The notes beneath the pieces were generated by a model. It was given only the letters and a program-made list of their open reading frames with translations. It searched no databases and was not told the origin of the DNA. Source: a virus. Taken from it: a stretch of 33,650 bases of DNA. The stretch spans positions 1-33,650 of IMG/VR virus record IMGVR_UViG_3300017757_005223; one strand, given 5' to 3'. Shown here in pieces: positions 14,290 through 22,378 of this stretch. Every line of letters starts with the position of its first letter. The stretch's first letter is position 1. The translations under genes were made by a program, and so were the position numbers.

Positions 14290-15933
14290 ATGAGTAAAAT
14301 TATAGAATTTGGCCCTGAGGGGAGAAATAAATTAGTAAAAGGAATTGATACATTAGCTAATGCTGTAGTATCTACATTAGGACCCAATGGGAGAAATGTA
14401 GTAATTGAAAGACCTAACCAGTCACCTATATCTACAAAAGATGGAGTTACAGTAGCAAAACATATAAATGTAAGTAATCCTGTAGAAAATTTAGGTGTTA
14501 ACTTAGTTAGAGAAGCATCTATAAAAACAGCAGATAAAGCTGGTGACGGTACAACTACATCTACTTTATTAGCTAGAGAAATGATCAAAGATGGTTTACA
14601 ACATTTAGCTAATGGAGCTAATGCTGTTGAAATTAAAAGAGGAATTGATAAAGCAGTAAAAGAAGTTGTCAATAATTTAAGAGAAAATCTATCAGAAGAT
14701 ATTTCAGATGAAAATCAATTAGAACAAATTGCAACTATTTCTGCTAATAATGATCCTGAAGTAGGTAAGTTAATAGCTACGGCTATGGATAAAGTAGGAG
14801 TTGAAGGGGTAGTACATATTGAAGAATCTAAAACAGGTGATACCTATTTGGAAACTGTTGAAGGAATGCAATTTGATAGAGGTTATTTATCACATTATTT
14901 TGTCACTAATAATAGTACAATGACTTGTACTTTAGAAGATCCTTACATTTTGGTACTTAATCAAAAATTATCTCAAGTTAAAGACTTATTACCTATGTTA
15001 GAAGCAGTTTCTAACACTAATAAATCATTACTTATTATAGCTGAGGATGTTGATAGTGAAGCATTAGCAACCCTTATTGTAAACAAAGCTAGAGGTACAA
15101 TTAAAGTAGCTGCTGTTAAAGCACCTGACTTTGGTGATAGAAGAAAATTAATCTTAGAAGACATAGCATCAGTAACAGGAGGTCAAGTATTTGATAAAGA
15201 TAAAGGAATGAAACTTGATAAATTTTCTTGGGAATGGTTTGGTGAAGCTCGTACTGTAACTATCTCAAAGGAAAAAACAACTATTATTGATGGTAAAGGA
15301 GATGAAGAATCTGTTAAACAACGTCTAGAAGAACTTACTACCCAAATTGATAAAGCACAATCTTCATTTGAAACTGAAAAGTTACAAGAAAGATTAGCTA
15401 AAATGGCTGGTGGTGTTTCTATTATTCATGTTGGAGGTTATACTGAAACTGAAATGAATGAAAAGAAAGATAGAGTTGATGATGCTTTACATGCAACCAA
15501 AGCTGCTATTGAAGAAGGTATTGTACCTGGAGGAGGAGCAGCTCTATTATATGCAAGAGAAGCAATACCAGTTTCAAGTAAATGTAATAATTGTATAGGG
15601 GCTGATATAGTTTATAATTCATGTGGTAAACCTTTTGAACAAATTTTAGTTAATGCTGGTAAAGATTCAGTTGAAGCCCAAATGATAGGAAAATACAATT
15701 TAGTAGATTCAGGTAATGATACATGGGCGGGATATAATATTAAAACTGGAGTAGTTACTGATATGAAAAAAGCAGGTATTATTGATCCTACTAAAGTAAC
15801 TAGAACAGCACTTGAAAATGCTGCCTCAGTAGCAGGAACTGTATTACTTACAGAATGTATAGTTGTTGATGAACCTAAAGAAGAAAATAACCAACCACAA
15901 TTAGATCCATCAATGATGGGGATGGGCATGTAA
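14290..15933 (+). CDS. groEL: GroEL-like chaperonin
   Basis: This is a full-length group I chaperonin (547 aa). Visible are the ATP-site strings STLGPNGRNVVIE and GDGTTTSTLLAREM, the apical-domain sequence AVKAPDFGDRRK, the equatorial EEGIVPGGGAALLYA with downstream ATP contacts, and a Met-rich tail (SMMGMGM). The chamber with GroES would fold phage or host proteins in the cytoplasm. It looks intact and typical of bacterial GroEL in motif terms, although the local sequence is diverged. T4 carries only a co-chaperonin (gp31) and uses host GroEL, so a complete pair makes this phage less dependent on the host. The capsid or glycan enzymes may be its clients. Confidence 0.95.
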   Translation: MSKIIEFGPEGRNKLVKGIDTLANAVVSTLGPNGRNVVIERPNQSPISTKDGVTVAKHINVSNPVENLGVNLVREASIKTADKAGDGTTTSTLLAREMIKDGLQHLANGANAVEIKRGIDKAVKEVVNNLRENLSEDISDENQLEQIATISANNDPEVGKLIATAMDKVGVEGVVHIEESKTGDTYLETVEGMQFDRGYLSHYFVTNNSTMTCTLEDPYILVLNQKLSQVKDLLPMLEAVSNTNKSLLIIAEDVDSEALATLIVNKARGTIKVAAVKAPDFGDRRKLILEDIASVTGGQVFDKDKGMKLDKFSWEWFGEARTVTISKEKTTIIDGKGDEESVKQRLEELTTQIDKAQSSFETEKLQERLAKMAGGVSIIHVGGYTETEMNEKKDRVDDALHATKAAIEEGIVPGGGAALLYAREAIPVSSKCNNCIGADIVYNSCGKPFEQILVNAGKDSVEAQMIGKYNLVDSGNDTWAGYNIKTGVVTDMKKAGIIDPTKVTRTALENAASVAGTVLLTECIVVDEPKEENNQPQLDPSMMGMGM

Positions 15934-15934
15934 T

Positions 15935-16207
15935 ATGGAAATAAAAGAAACTGAACATAATAAGCTTATTGCTACTAGAGTACCACCTGGAGACAAGTGG
16001 ACTCTAGTAGATGATAAGAAAAAGGTAGTACATGAAACTTTAACTGATACTTTAGAGGCACATTTTAAATCTACAGGTAACCCTTGTGAATTTAGATTAT
16101 CTCCTTTAGATAGTAAGTTATATGCTATTGAAACTCACCAATATGAAGTCCCTGAAGAAAAACCTAAAGAATTTAGTATGTATGGGGAATTTAAACAAGG
16201 AAGATAA
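15935..16207 (+). CDS. Hypothetical protein downstream of groEL, 90 aa
   Basis: The gene begins one base after the groEL stop and ends directly at the next promoter. The product contains KLIATRVPPGDKWTLVDDKKK and a C-terminal YEVPEEKPKEFSMYGEF. It is probably a small beta-rich soluble protein. I do not recognise the family, and the link to the chaperonin is positional only. Confidence 0.6.
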   Translation: MEIKETEHNKLIATRVPPGDKWTLVDDKKKVVHETLTDTLEAHFKSTGNPCEFRLSPLDSKLYAIETHQYEVPEEKPKEFSMYGEFKQGR

Positions 16208-16239
16208 TTTGGATTCCTTAATAAAAGTTATTATATTTA
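16208..16239 (+). promoter_or_regulatory. Repeated promoter motif upstream of the clamp-loader unit
   Basis: TTTG at 16208-16211 starts right after the previous stop, and TATATTTA lies at 16232-16239 after a 20-base spacer. The -33 flank TTTGGATTCCT differs by one base from the 1408 and 7339 copies. ATG 16244 is only 4 bases downstream of the -7 box, so the leader is very short or absent. Confidence 0.6.
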
Positions 16240-16243
16240 CAAT

Positions 16244-17167
16244 ATGAAAAAACATAGTTTACTAGTTGAAAAATATAGACCTACTAATATAGATAATTAT
16301 GTAGGTAATGAAAGTATTAAAAATACTATTAAAAGTTATATTGACCAAAATGATATTCAAAATTTATTATTTTATGGTCCTGCAGGAACTGGGAAAACTA
16401 CATTAGCTAAATTAATTGCTAAAAATATTGATTGTGATCTATTATATATTAATGCTTCAGATGAAAGAGGTATTGAAACTATTAGAGATAAAGTATCAGG
16501 ATTTGCTAGTACAATGTCTTTCAAAGCATTAAAAATTGTTATTTTAGATGAAGCAGATTTTTTAACTATAATGGCTCAAGCATCTTTAAGAAATGTTATT
16601 GAAACCTTTTCACGTTCAACTAGATTTATATTGACTTGTAATTATCTAGAAAGAATTATTGACCCTTTACAATCAAGATGTCAAACATTAAAAATAATAC
16701 CTCCAGATAAATTAGAAATTGTTAACCATTTAATGAAAGTTGTAAATAAAGAAAAAATTAAATGTAGTGTAAATGATTTAGAAACTATTACAAATAACAA
16801 TTACCCTGATGTACGTAAAATGCTTAATACTATACAGGTATCTACCGCAAATAACACATTAAAATTAGATACAGACACACTAATAGGAAGTAATTATCAA
16901 GATCAAATATTAGAAGAATTAAAAACAAAAAAACCAAATTGGAGAACAATTAGACAAATAATAGCAGATTCTAATGTTAAAGATTTTGAAGGATTTTATC
17001 GTTTTCTTTACGATAATAGTAGTAAATATGCTCCTGGAAAGGAAGGTATGATAGCATATTATGTAAATGAATACTCATACCAATCAAATTTCAGAATAGA
17101 TAAAGAAGTAAATTGTATGGCTTTAATATCTAAAATTATAGAAACAATTAAACCAAATATTATTTAA
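16244..17167 (+). CDS. 44: Clamp loader large subunit, AAA+ ATPase (gp44-like)
   Basis: The 307-aa protein is an RFC-type AAA+ ATPase. It starts VEKYRPTNIDNYVG, has Walker A GPAGTGKT (45-52), Walker B VILDEAD (99-105), sensor TCNYLERI and the SRC motif (144-146) that provides the arginine finger. The length is close to T4 gp44 (319). It loads the gp45 ring onto primer-template DNA together with gp62. The gp62-like gene is next but one downstream, and the clamp lies 3 kb upstream with the chaperone genes in between. Because the -7 box is 4 bases from ATG, the mRNA may be nearly leaderless. Confidence 0.93.
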   Translation: MKKHSLLVEKYRPTNIDNYVGNESIKNTIKSYIDQNDIQNLLFYGPAGTGKTTLAKLIAKNIDCDLLYINASDERGIETIRDKVSGFASTMSFKALKIVILDEADFLTIMAQASLRNVIETFSRSTRFILTCNYLERIIDPLQSRCQTLKIIPPDKLEIVNHLMKVVNKEKIKCSVNDLETITNNNYPDVRKMLNTIQVSTANNTLKLDTDTLIGSNYQDQILEELKTKKPNWRTIRQIIADSNVKDFEGFYRFLYDNSSKYAPGKEGMIAYYVNEYSYQSNFRIDKEVNCMALISKIIETIKPNII

Positions 17168-17178
17168 AATTATTAATT

Positions 17179-17427
17179 ATGCAAAATGGAATGCAACAAC
17201 CAAACATTGATTTAAAAAACACAACCGCTATTGAAACAGAAGATGGAGGAAGAATATGGCAACAAGGAGCTTTATTACGTAAAGTATCTAAATTTGTAAC
17301 AGGAACTGACTCTGATGCTGTTATGCCTATCCCTGTTTTTTATGATCCTGAAACAAATAAAATTTTAGAAGATTCACTTCCAAAAGAATTAAGAGAGGAA
17401 TATAAGGATGTCCTTGTTAAATCCTAA
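17179..17427 (+). CDS. Small hypothetical protein of the clamp-loader operon, 82 aa
   Basis: The product reads DLKNTTAIETEDGGRIWQQG, ALLRKVSKFVTGTDSDAVMPIPVFYDPETNK. This resembles a small protein I recall from marine T4-like phages, in which pairs of Cys-x2-Cys would form a zinc ribbon; here those positions are acidic or Gly and no cysteine remains. The gene lies between the gp44- and gp62-like genes and overlaps the latter by 20 bases. The function is unknown, and the comparison is from memory. Confidence 0.6.
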   Translation: MQNGMQQPNIDLKNTTAIETEDGGRIWQQGALLRKVSKFVTGTDSDAVMPIPVFYDPETNKILEDSLPKELREEYKDVLVKS

Positions 17428-17842
17428 AAATATTTTTGAATGGCTAAATGAACTTACTGATAAAAAGTCAAGTTTAGATAGTTTTGAAGAAAGTGCTTGG
17501 GGAACTTTTAATGCCTATATGGTACATAGATTTGTATCAATGTATCAAGGTTATATTGAAATCGCTAACCTAGCACAAAAATTTTCTCCAACAGATAAAA
17601 AAGGAATATACAATTTTTATTGTGAAATGCTTCCTAGAAAAAAAATGTTTTTGAGATATATTAAGTCAAAAACAAAACAAAATACAAAAGAAATATTAGA
17701 ACCTATTGTTAAATATTTTGAATGTAGTTTTGTAGAAGCAAATGAGTATATAAATCTTTTAAATAGGGAGGAAATTAAAGATATTCTTATTAAATTAGGA
17801 ATAAATAGTAAAGAAATTAAAAAATTAATTAAAAAATTATAA
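17408..17842 (+). CDS. 62: Clamp loader small subunit (gp62-like)
   Basis: The 144-aa helical protein matches the reduced gp62 of marine T4-like phages. It has an N-terminal NIFEWLNELTDKK, a YMVHRFVSMYQGYIEIANL segment, a PRKKMFLRYIKSK segment and a C-terminal helix pair (EYINLLNREEIKDILIKLG). T4 gp62 is longer (187 aa). With gp44 it forms the pentameric loader for the sliding clamp. It has no ATPase motifs, as expected. The call depends on context as well as on the pattern, because this family diverges quickly. Confidence 0.75.
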   Translation: MSLLNPKNIFEWLNELTDKKSSLDSFEESAWGTFNAYMVHRFVSMYQGYIEIANLAQKFSPTDKKGIYNFYCEMLPRKKMFLRYIKSKTKQNTKEILEPIVKYFECSFVEANEYINLLNREEIKDILIKLGINSKEIKKLIKKL

Positions 17843-17843
17843 A

Positions 17844-18062
17844 ATGGCACAATATAAAGTAATAACAGCACTTAAAACTCAAGCAGAAGCTGATAAATCA
17901 AAAGCATTAATGGCATTAGAATTATTAACTGAATGTTCAGTAGGAATAGGAGACCACACTGCAGATGATTTTCTTAAAGATGCAACTAAAAGCCTAAAAT
18001 TATTAGCTTCAGCTGAAGAGAGATTAGATATAATAGAAAAGTACTATGGAACAAATTCATAA
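17844..18062 (+). CDS. Small helical hypothetical protein, 72 aa
   Basis: The gene starts one base after the gp62-like stop and overlaps the next gene by 17 bases. The product is Ala/Lys/Leu-rich (ALKTQAEADKSKALMALELL, then SLKLLASAEERLDIIEKYYG) and probably forms two long helices. There are no motifs to suggest a function. It is part of the clamp-loader operon. Confidence 0.6.
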   Translation: MAQYKVITALKTQAEADKSKALMALELLTECSVGIGDHTADDFLKDATKSLKLLASAEERLDIIEKYYGTNS

Positions 18063-18402
18063 AGAACAAACAGTAAAAATATTCGAAAAAGAATACCCAG
18101 AATTATCTGAAGAATTTAAAAAGATAAGTAATGAAATGTATGTAATGTTTGCAGCTAAACATATGGATTATGGGTTAAATAATATAGCTTTAGGTGGAGA
18201 TATTTTAAATAATGATAATGATAAAACATTTTCACTTACTGGGCTATGTATCAGATTAACAGATAAAATTAGTAGACTAAAAAATCTATTATTAAATGGT
18301 AGAGCATTTGTTAAAGGAGAAGGAATGGAAGATACTTTTATTGATATAGCTAATTATGGCATTATTGGGTTATTAGTAGGACGTAATAAATGGAAAAAAT
18401 AA
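18046..18402 (+). CDS. DUF1599-like (nucleotide modification associated domain 1) protein
   Basis: The 118-aa protein shows the pattern of the DUF1599 all-alpha family: AAKHMDYGLNNIALGGDIL (36-54), GLCIRLTDKISRLKNLLL (66-83) and EDTFIDIANYGIIGLL (95-110). The conserved Lys, Asp-Tyr-Gly, Arg, Asp-Lys and Asp residues are all present. The family was named for its association with phage nucleotide-modification genes, and it may act on nucleotides like the NTP pyrophosphatases. Its presence with the dpd/que genes of this phage fits that theme. The family call is from remembered motif pattern. Confidence 0.65.
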   Translation: MEQIHKEQTVKIFEKEYPELSEEFKKISNEMYVMFAAKHMDYGLNNIALGGDILNNDNDKTFSLTGLCIRLTDKISRLKNLLLNGRAFVKGEGMEDTFIDIANYGIIGLLVGRNKWKK

Positions 18403-18406
18403 TACT

Positions 18407-19357
18407 TTGGCCACAAAAATACCCCCCATTGTAAAAATAATTAGAAATTATAAACCTGAACCTATTAATTTTGGCTATCAGAAAAATATTTCTTACTCCC
18501 AACTTTCAATGTTTAGAAGTTGCCCCCAAAAATGGGCTCTTCAATATAAAGAAGGACATAAAAGACAATCTCCTAGTATTCATACTGTATTTGGAACTGC
18601 ATTTCATGAGGTAGTACAACATTACTTGGATATAATGTATGAAAAAAGTGGGGCAGCTGCTGATAGAGAAAATATCGAGGAATTATTAGAAGAAAAATTA
18701 AGAGAAGAATATCTTATTCAATATAAGAAAAATAAAAACCAACATTTTAGCTCTTCAGAAGAAATTAGGGAATTTTATAATGATGGGGTTCAAATCTTAA
18801 GATACTTTAAAAAACATAAAGGTAAATATTTTAGTAAAAAGGGATGGTTTTTAGTTGGTTGTGAGGTACCCATATCAATTACTCCTAATAACGCGTATAA
18901 AAACGTTATATACAATGGTTTTTTAGATGTTGTATTATACCATGAACCCACAGATACATTTCAAATAATCGATATTAAAACAAGTACTAAAGGATGGAAT
19001 TCATATGCTAAAAAGGATGAGGAAAAACATTTTCAATTAGTATTATATAAAAAATTCTTTGCAGAACAGTTTGGATTAGCAGAAAAAAGTATTGATATTG
19101 AGTTCCTAATTGTTAGAAGAAAAGTATATGAAGGTGGAGAATACCCACAAAAACGAATACAAACATTTTCTCCAGCTTCTGGTAAAAATAAAACTAATAA
19201 AGCAACTAGAATTTTAAATGAATTTATAAATGAAGCATTTGACTATACAGGATACAAAGAAACACTTCACATTCCACAACCATCAAAATGGAATTGCCAT
19301 TTCTGTGCATTTAAAGAAGATGATGAGTTATGTAATGTCCTTGGTAAAAATTCATAA
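18407..19357 (+). CDS. PD-(D/E)XK exonuclease, Cas4/RecB-like with probable Fe-S cluster
   Basis: The 316-aa protein begins its domain with SYSQLSMFRSCPQKWALQY (29-47) and has FGTAFHEVV (62-70, conserved His), NGFLDVVLY (about 170-178, first Asp) and IIDIKTSTKGW (about 187-197, D-x-K). The end holds WNCHFCAFKEDDELC, so together with Cys40 there are four cysteines in the arrangement of Fe-S nucleases such as Cas4 and AddB. It would cut or resect DNA. The start is uncertain: TTG 18407 lies 4 bases after the previous stop, and no better in-frame ATG precedes the conserved domain. Confidence 0.8.
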   Translation: MATKIPPIVKIIRNYKPEPINFGYQKNISYSQLSMFRSCPQKWALQYKEGHKRQSPSIHTVFGTAFHEVVQHYLDIMYEKSGAAADRENIEELLEEKLREEYLIQYKKNKNQHFSSSEEIREFYNDGVQILRYFKKHKGKYFSKKGWFLVGCEVPISITPNNAYKNVIYNGFLDVVLYHEPTDTFQIIDIKTSTKGWNSYAKKDEEKHFQLVLYKKFFAEQFGLAEKSIDIEFLIVRRKVYEGGEYPQKRIQTFSPASGKNKTNKATRILNEFINEAFDYTGYKETLHIPQPSKWNCHFCAFKEDDELCNVLGKNS

Positions 19358-19371
19358 TCCACATATACGTA
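19341..19371 (+). promoter_or_regulatory. Possible promoter upstream of the glycan block
   Basis: TTG at 19341-19343 (TTGG) and TATACGTA at 19364-19371 have the standard 20-base spacing but a weaker -7 box. It lies at the end of the nuclease gene, and an A-rich leader leads to ATG 19401. Confidence 0.35.
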
Positions 19372-19400
19372 TAGACAAATATAAATTAAAAAATAAAACT

Positions 19401-19595
19401 ATGACTGATAAAAAAAATATGACACTTACAAGTGTAAAAGTAAAAAGTAATTTATTTGAAAATTTTAAAATTGAATGTGTAAGACGTAAATTCTCATTTC
19501 AGAAATTATCTGATAGAGCTATACATTTATATCTTACAGATGAAGATTTTAGAAAAAAAATACACAACCATAATAATTTAGAAATTGATAATTAA
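19401..19595 (+). CDS. Small basic protein, possible ribbon-helix-helix DNA binder, 64 aa
   Basis: I place the start at ATG 19401, after the possible promoter; an in-frame ATG at 19230 would lie deep inside the nuclease gene. The product reads LTSVKVKSNLFENFKIECVR, RKFSFQKLSDRAIHLYLTDE. A beta-strand followed by two helices is the layout of ribbon-helix-helix proteins. It is basic and small, so it could regulate the glycan genes that follow. No close family is recognised, and the fold is inferred. Confidence 0.55.
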   Translation: MTDKKNMTLTSVKVKSNLFENFKIECVRRKFSFQKLSDRAIHLYLTDEDFRKKIHNHNNLEIDN

Positions 19596-19608
19596 AATTT
19601 AACAATAA

Positions 19609-21045
19609 ATGAAAGAAGGTTATATTAAAAAAGAAGATAGAAAAAAAATATTATTAATAACTGATGATATTAGGGTACATTCAGGTGTTGCTCAAGTAGG
19701 AAGAGAAATTGTTTTTAATACTTTACATAAATATAATTGGGCCCAAATAGCAGGAGCAGTAGACCACCCAGATAAAGGAAAAATTATTGATCTTGCTGAA
19801 GAGATAAAAACCCAAAAATTAGTAGAAGAAAAAGATCCTTATGTAAGGTTATACCCTACTAAAGGATATGGAAGTATAGATGAATTAAGAGCAATAATAA
19901 AGAATGAAAAACCAGATGCTTTATTTTTAATAACTGATCCTAGATATTTTGCTTGGTTGTTTAATTCTGAGGACCAAATAAGAAATTCAATACCTATAAT
20001 ATATCTTAATATTTGGGATAACTACCCAGCTCCAATGTATAATAAAGAATATTATGAATCTTGTGATTTATTATTAGGAATATCTAAACAAACAGTTAAT
20101 ATTAATAAACTTGTTTTAGGTGATAAAGGTAAAAATAAAATATTCAAATATGTTCCTCATGGGTTAAATGATACTTTATTTAATATATTAGATGATAATT
20201 CTCCTGAATTATTACAATTTAAGAAAAATTTGGGATTACCTGAAGATAATAATTTTCATTTAGTTTTTAATTCAAGAAATATAAGAAGAAAACAACCTTC
20301 TAATATCATAATGGCATGGAAATTATTTACAGAACAATTATCTCCAAAAGAAGCTAAAAAATGCCAATTAACATTAAAAACAGAAGCATCATTTGACCAT
20401 GGTACAGATCTAACAGCTGTAATTGAATATATGTGTCCTCCTGAAACTTGTAGAGTAGGGGTATTACAACATAAATTATCAACTCAGGAAATGAATTTAC
20501 TATATAATTCAGCAGATGGTGTAATACAAATATCAAATGCTGAAGGTTGGGGATTATCTTTAACTGAATCTATGTTAACAGGAACACCCTTTATAGCAGT
20601 AGTTACTGGGGGAATGCAAGATCAAATGAGATTTGAAGATGAAAATGGAGATTGGATTGAATTCAATGATGAATTTCCTTCTAATCATAAAGGAAAATAC
20701 AAAAAGCATGGTGAATGGGCGTTACCTGTTTACACTAAAGCAAGTACCCTAGTAGGCTCTCCACAAACCCCTTATATATATGATGATCACCATGATATTA
20801 ATGATGTAGCTGAACAAATTATGAAATTATATAAGATGGGTAAGGAAAAAAGGAAATCTATTGGTAAAAAAGGATATGATTGGGCTAAAGGAGATGAAGC
20901 TGGATTTACATCTAAAAAAATGGCAAATAGAGTTATAGAAGGAATAGAACAATTATTTTCAACATGGAAACCTAGAGAAAAATATGAATTCCTTAAAGAT
21001 ACAGATTATGAAAAAAGAGTTTTACCACATAAATTAATATATTAA
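19609..21045 (+). CDS. Glycosyltransferase, GT-B fold (GT4-like)
   Basis: The 478-aa protein opens with ILLITDDIRVHSGVAQVGRE, the N-terminal Rossmann strand and glycine loop of GT4 enzymes. A donor-binding half follows, with the signature NAEGWGLSLTESMLTGTPFI (around residues 308-327; Glu and Gly-rich EX7E-type region). A retaining transfer from a nucleotide sugar is expected; donor and acceptor are unknown. No signal peptide or membrane helix is seen, so it should be cytoplasmic. It is the first enzyme of the glycan block, with another GT-B gene one base after its stop. Confidence 0.85.
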   Translation: MKEGYIKKEDRKKILLITDDIRVHSGVAQVGREIVFNTLHKYNWAQIAGAVDHPDKGKIIDLAEEIKTQKLVEEKDPYVRLYPTKGYGSIDELRAIIKNEKPDALFLITDPRYFAWLFNSEDQIRNSIPIIYLNIWDNYPAPMYNKEYYESCDLLLGISKQTVNINKLVLGDKGKNKIFKYVPHGLNDTLFNILDDNSPELLQFKKNLGLPEDNNFHLVFNSRNIRRKQPSNIIMAWKLFTEQLSPKEAKKCQLTLKTEASFDHGTDLTAVIEYMCPPETCRVGVLQHKLSTQEMNLLYNSADGVIQISNAEGWGLSLTESMLTGTPFIAVVTGGMQDQMRFEDENGDWIEFNDEFPSNHKGKYKKHGEWALPVYTKASTLVGSPQTPYIYDDHHDINDVAEQIMKLYKMGKEKRKSIGKKGYDWAKGDEAGFTSKKMANRVIEGIEQLFSTWKPREKYEFLKDTDYEKRVLPHKLIY

Positions 21046-21046
21046 T

Positions 21047-22375
21047 ATGAAAAATACATTTGTTATAAGTTGTCCAATTGATACTTACAGTGGATATGGA
21101 GCAAGATCAAGAGATTTAGTTAAATCAATAATAGAATTAGGTAAATATGATGTTAAAATCCTACCTCAAAGATGGGGTAGTACTTCTTTTGGGTTTATTG
21201 ATAATAATCCTGAATGGAAATTTTTACAAAAACATATTACATTACAAATGACATCTCAACCTGATATTTGGGCACAAATCACTGTACCTAATGAATTCCA
21301 ACCTATTGGGAAGTTTAATATAGGATTTACAGCAGGAATTGAAACAACATTATGTTCTGCTCCTTGGATTGAAGGTATGAATAAAATGAATTTAAATATT
21401 GTTTCATCTGAACATTCTAAACAAGTATTTTTAAATTCTAAATTTGATAAGTTAGATCAAAAGACAAACCAGAAAATAGGAGAAATTAAAATTGAAAAAC
21501 CCATAGAAGTATTATTAGAGGGGGCTGATTTAGATACTTATAAACCTATTAAAAGTTCTGAATTTAAAGAATTAAATTTATTAAAGGATATTAATTCTAT
21601 TCCTGAAGATTTTGCTTTTTTAGCTGTAGGGCATTGGATGCAAGGTAGTTTAGGTGAAGATAGAAAAAATATGGGTGTTACTGTTAAATCTTTTTATGAT
21701 ACATTTAAAAATAAAAGGAAAAAACCAGCATTAATTTTAAAAACATCTTCAGTAAATTCTTCTTATATAGATAGAAGAGAAATAATGAGAAGAATTGATA
21801 TAATACGTAGTAGTTGTGGTAAAAATTTACCTACTATTTATCTTTTACATGGTAATTTTACTAACCAAGAAATGAATGAATTATATAACCATCCTAAAGT
21901 AAAAGCTATGGTTTCTCATACTAGAGGAGAAGGATTTGGTAGACCTTTATTAGAATTTTCTTTAGTAAATAAACCAATAATTTGTTCTGGATGGTCTGGC
22001 CAATTAGATTTTCTCAAAAACGATTTTACTTTATTACTTCAAGGAACATTAACTAATCTCCACCCATCAGCTCAACAAAAAGATATATTACTTGCTGAAT
22101 CTCAATGGTTTCAACCTAATATAATGGAAATAAATAAATCATATAAGGAGATATATAATAACTATAAATTTTGGTTAGAACAATCAAAAAGGCAAGGATA
22201 CTATAGTAGAACTTATTTTGCTTTTGAAAATATGAAAGCTAAAATATCATCAATATTAGAAGACAATATTAATATTCCCGAACAAGTAAAGTTATCATTA
22301 CCTAAACTAAAAAAGGTAGGAAATAATAAAAACTTATCACCAAAATTAAAATTACCTAAATTAAAAAAAGTATAA
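21047..22375 (+). CDS. Glycosyltransferase, GT-B fold (GT4-like), with PKLKKV repeats at the tail
   Basis: The 442-aa protein begins FVISCPIDTYSGYGARSRDL and has HTRGEGFGRPLLEFSLVNKP (about 291-310), the donor-binding signature of GT4. The last 30 residues hold two copies of LPKLKKV with a PKLK between, a basic Pro-Lys repeat that is not part of the catalytic fold and may mediate binding to nucleic acid or to another protein. It follows the first GT-B gene by one base. The sugar donor cannot be deduced. Confidence 0.82.
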   Translation: MKNTFVISCPIDTYSGYGARSRDLVKSIIELGKYDVKILPQRWGSTSFGFIDNNPEWKFLQKHITLQMTSQPDIWAQITVPNEFQPIGKFNIGFTAGIETTLCSAPWIEGMNKMNLNIVSSEHSKQVFLNSKFDKLDQKTNQKIGEIKIEKPIEVLLEGADLDTYKPIKSSEFKELNLLKDINSIPEDFAFLAVGHWMQGSLGEDRKNMGVTVKSFYDTFKNKRKKPALILKTSSVNSSYIDRREIMRRIDIIRSSCGKNLPTIYLLHGNFTNQEMNELYNHPKVKAMVSHTRGEGFGRPLLEFSLVNKPIICSGWSGQLDFLKNDFTLLLQGTLTNLHPSAQQKDILLAESQWFQPNIMEINKSYKEIYNNYKFWLEQSKRQGYYSRTYFAFENMKAKISSILEDNINIPEQVKLSLPKLKKVGNNKNLSPKLKLPKLKKV

Positions 22376-22378
22376 AAT

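Noticed and set aside
14223-15929. Long - strand reading frames inside groES and groEL (14223-14672, 14973-15164, 15612-15929)
   Set aside because: They are complementary to clear GroES/GroEL coding sequence and are explained by low stop density in the antisense of these genes.
18390-18434. Mini-ORF starting at ATG 18390 (MEKIILWPQKYPPL)
   Set aside because: It is only 14 codons, overlapping the end of the DUF1599-like gene and the start of the nuclease in another frame, with no supporting signal.
19230-19400. Upstream extension of the 64-aa gene from ATG 19230
   Set aside because: This part overlaps the last 128 bases of the nuclease gene, which has clear conserved Cys motifs there; the A-rich leader and ATG 19401 fit better.
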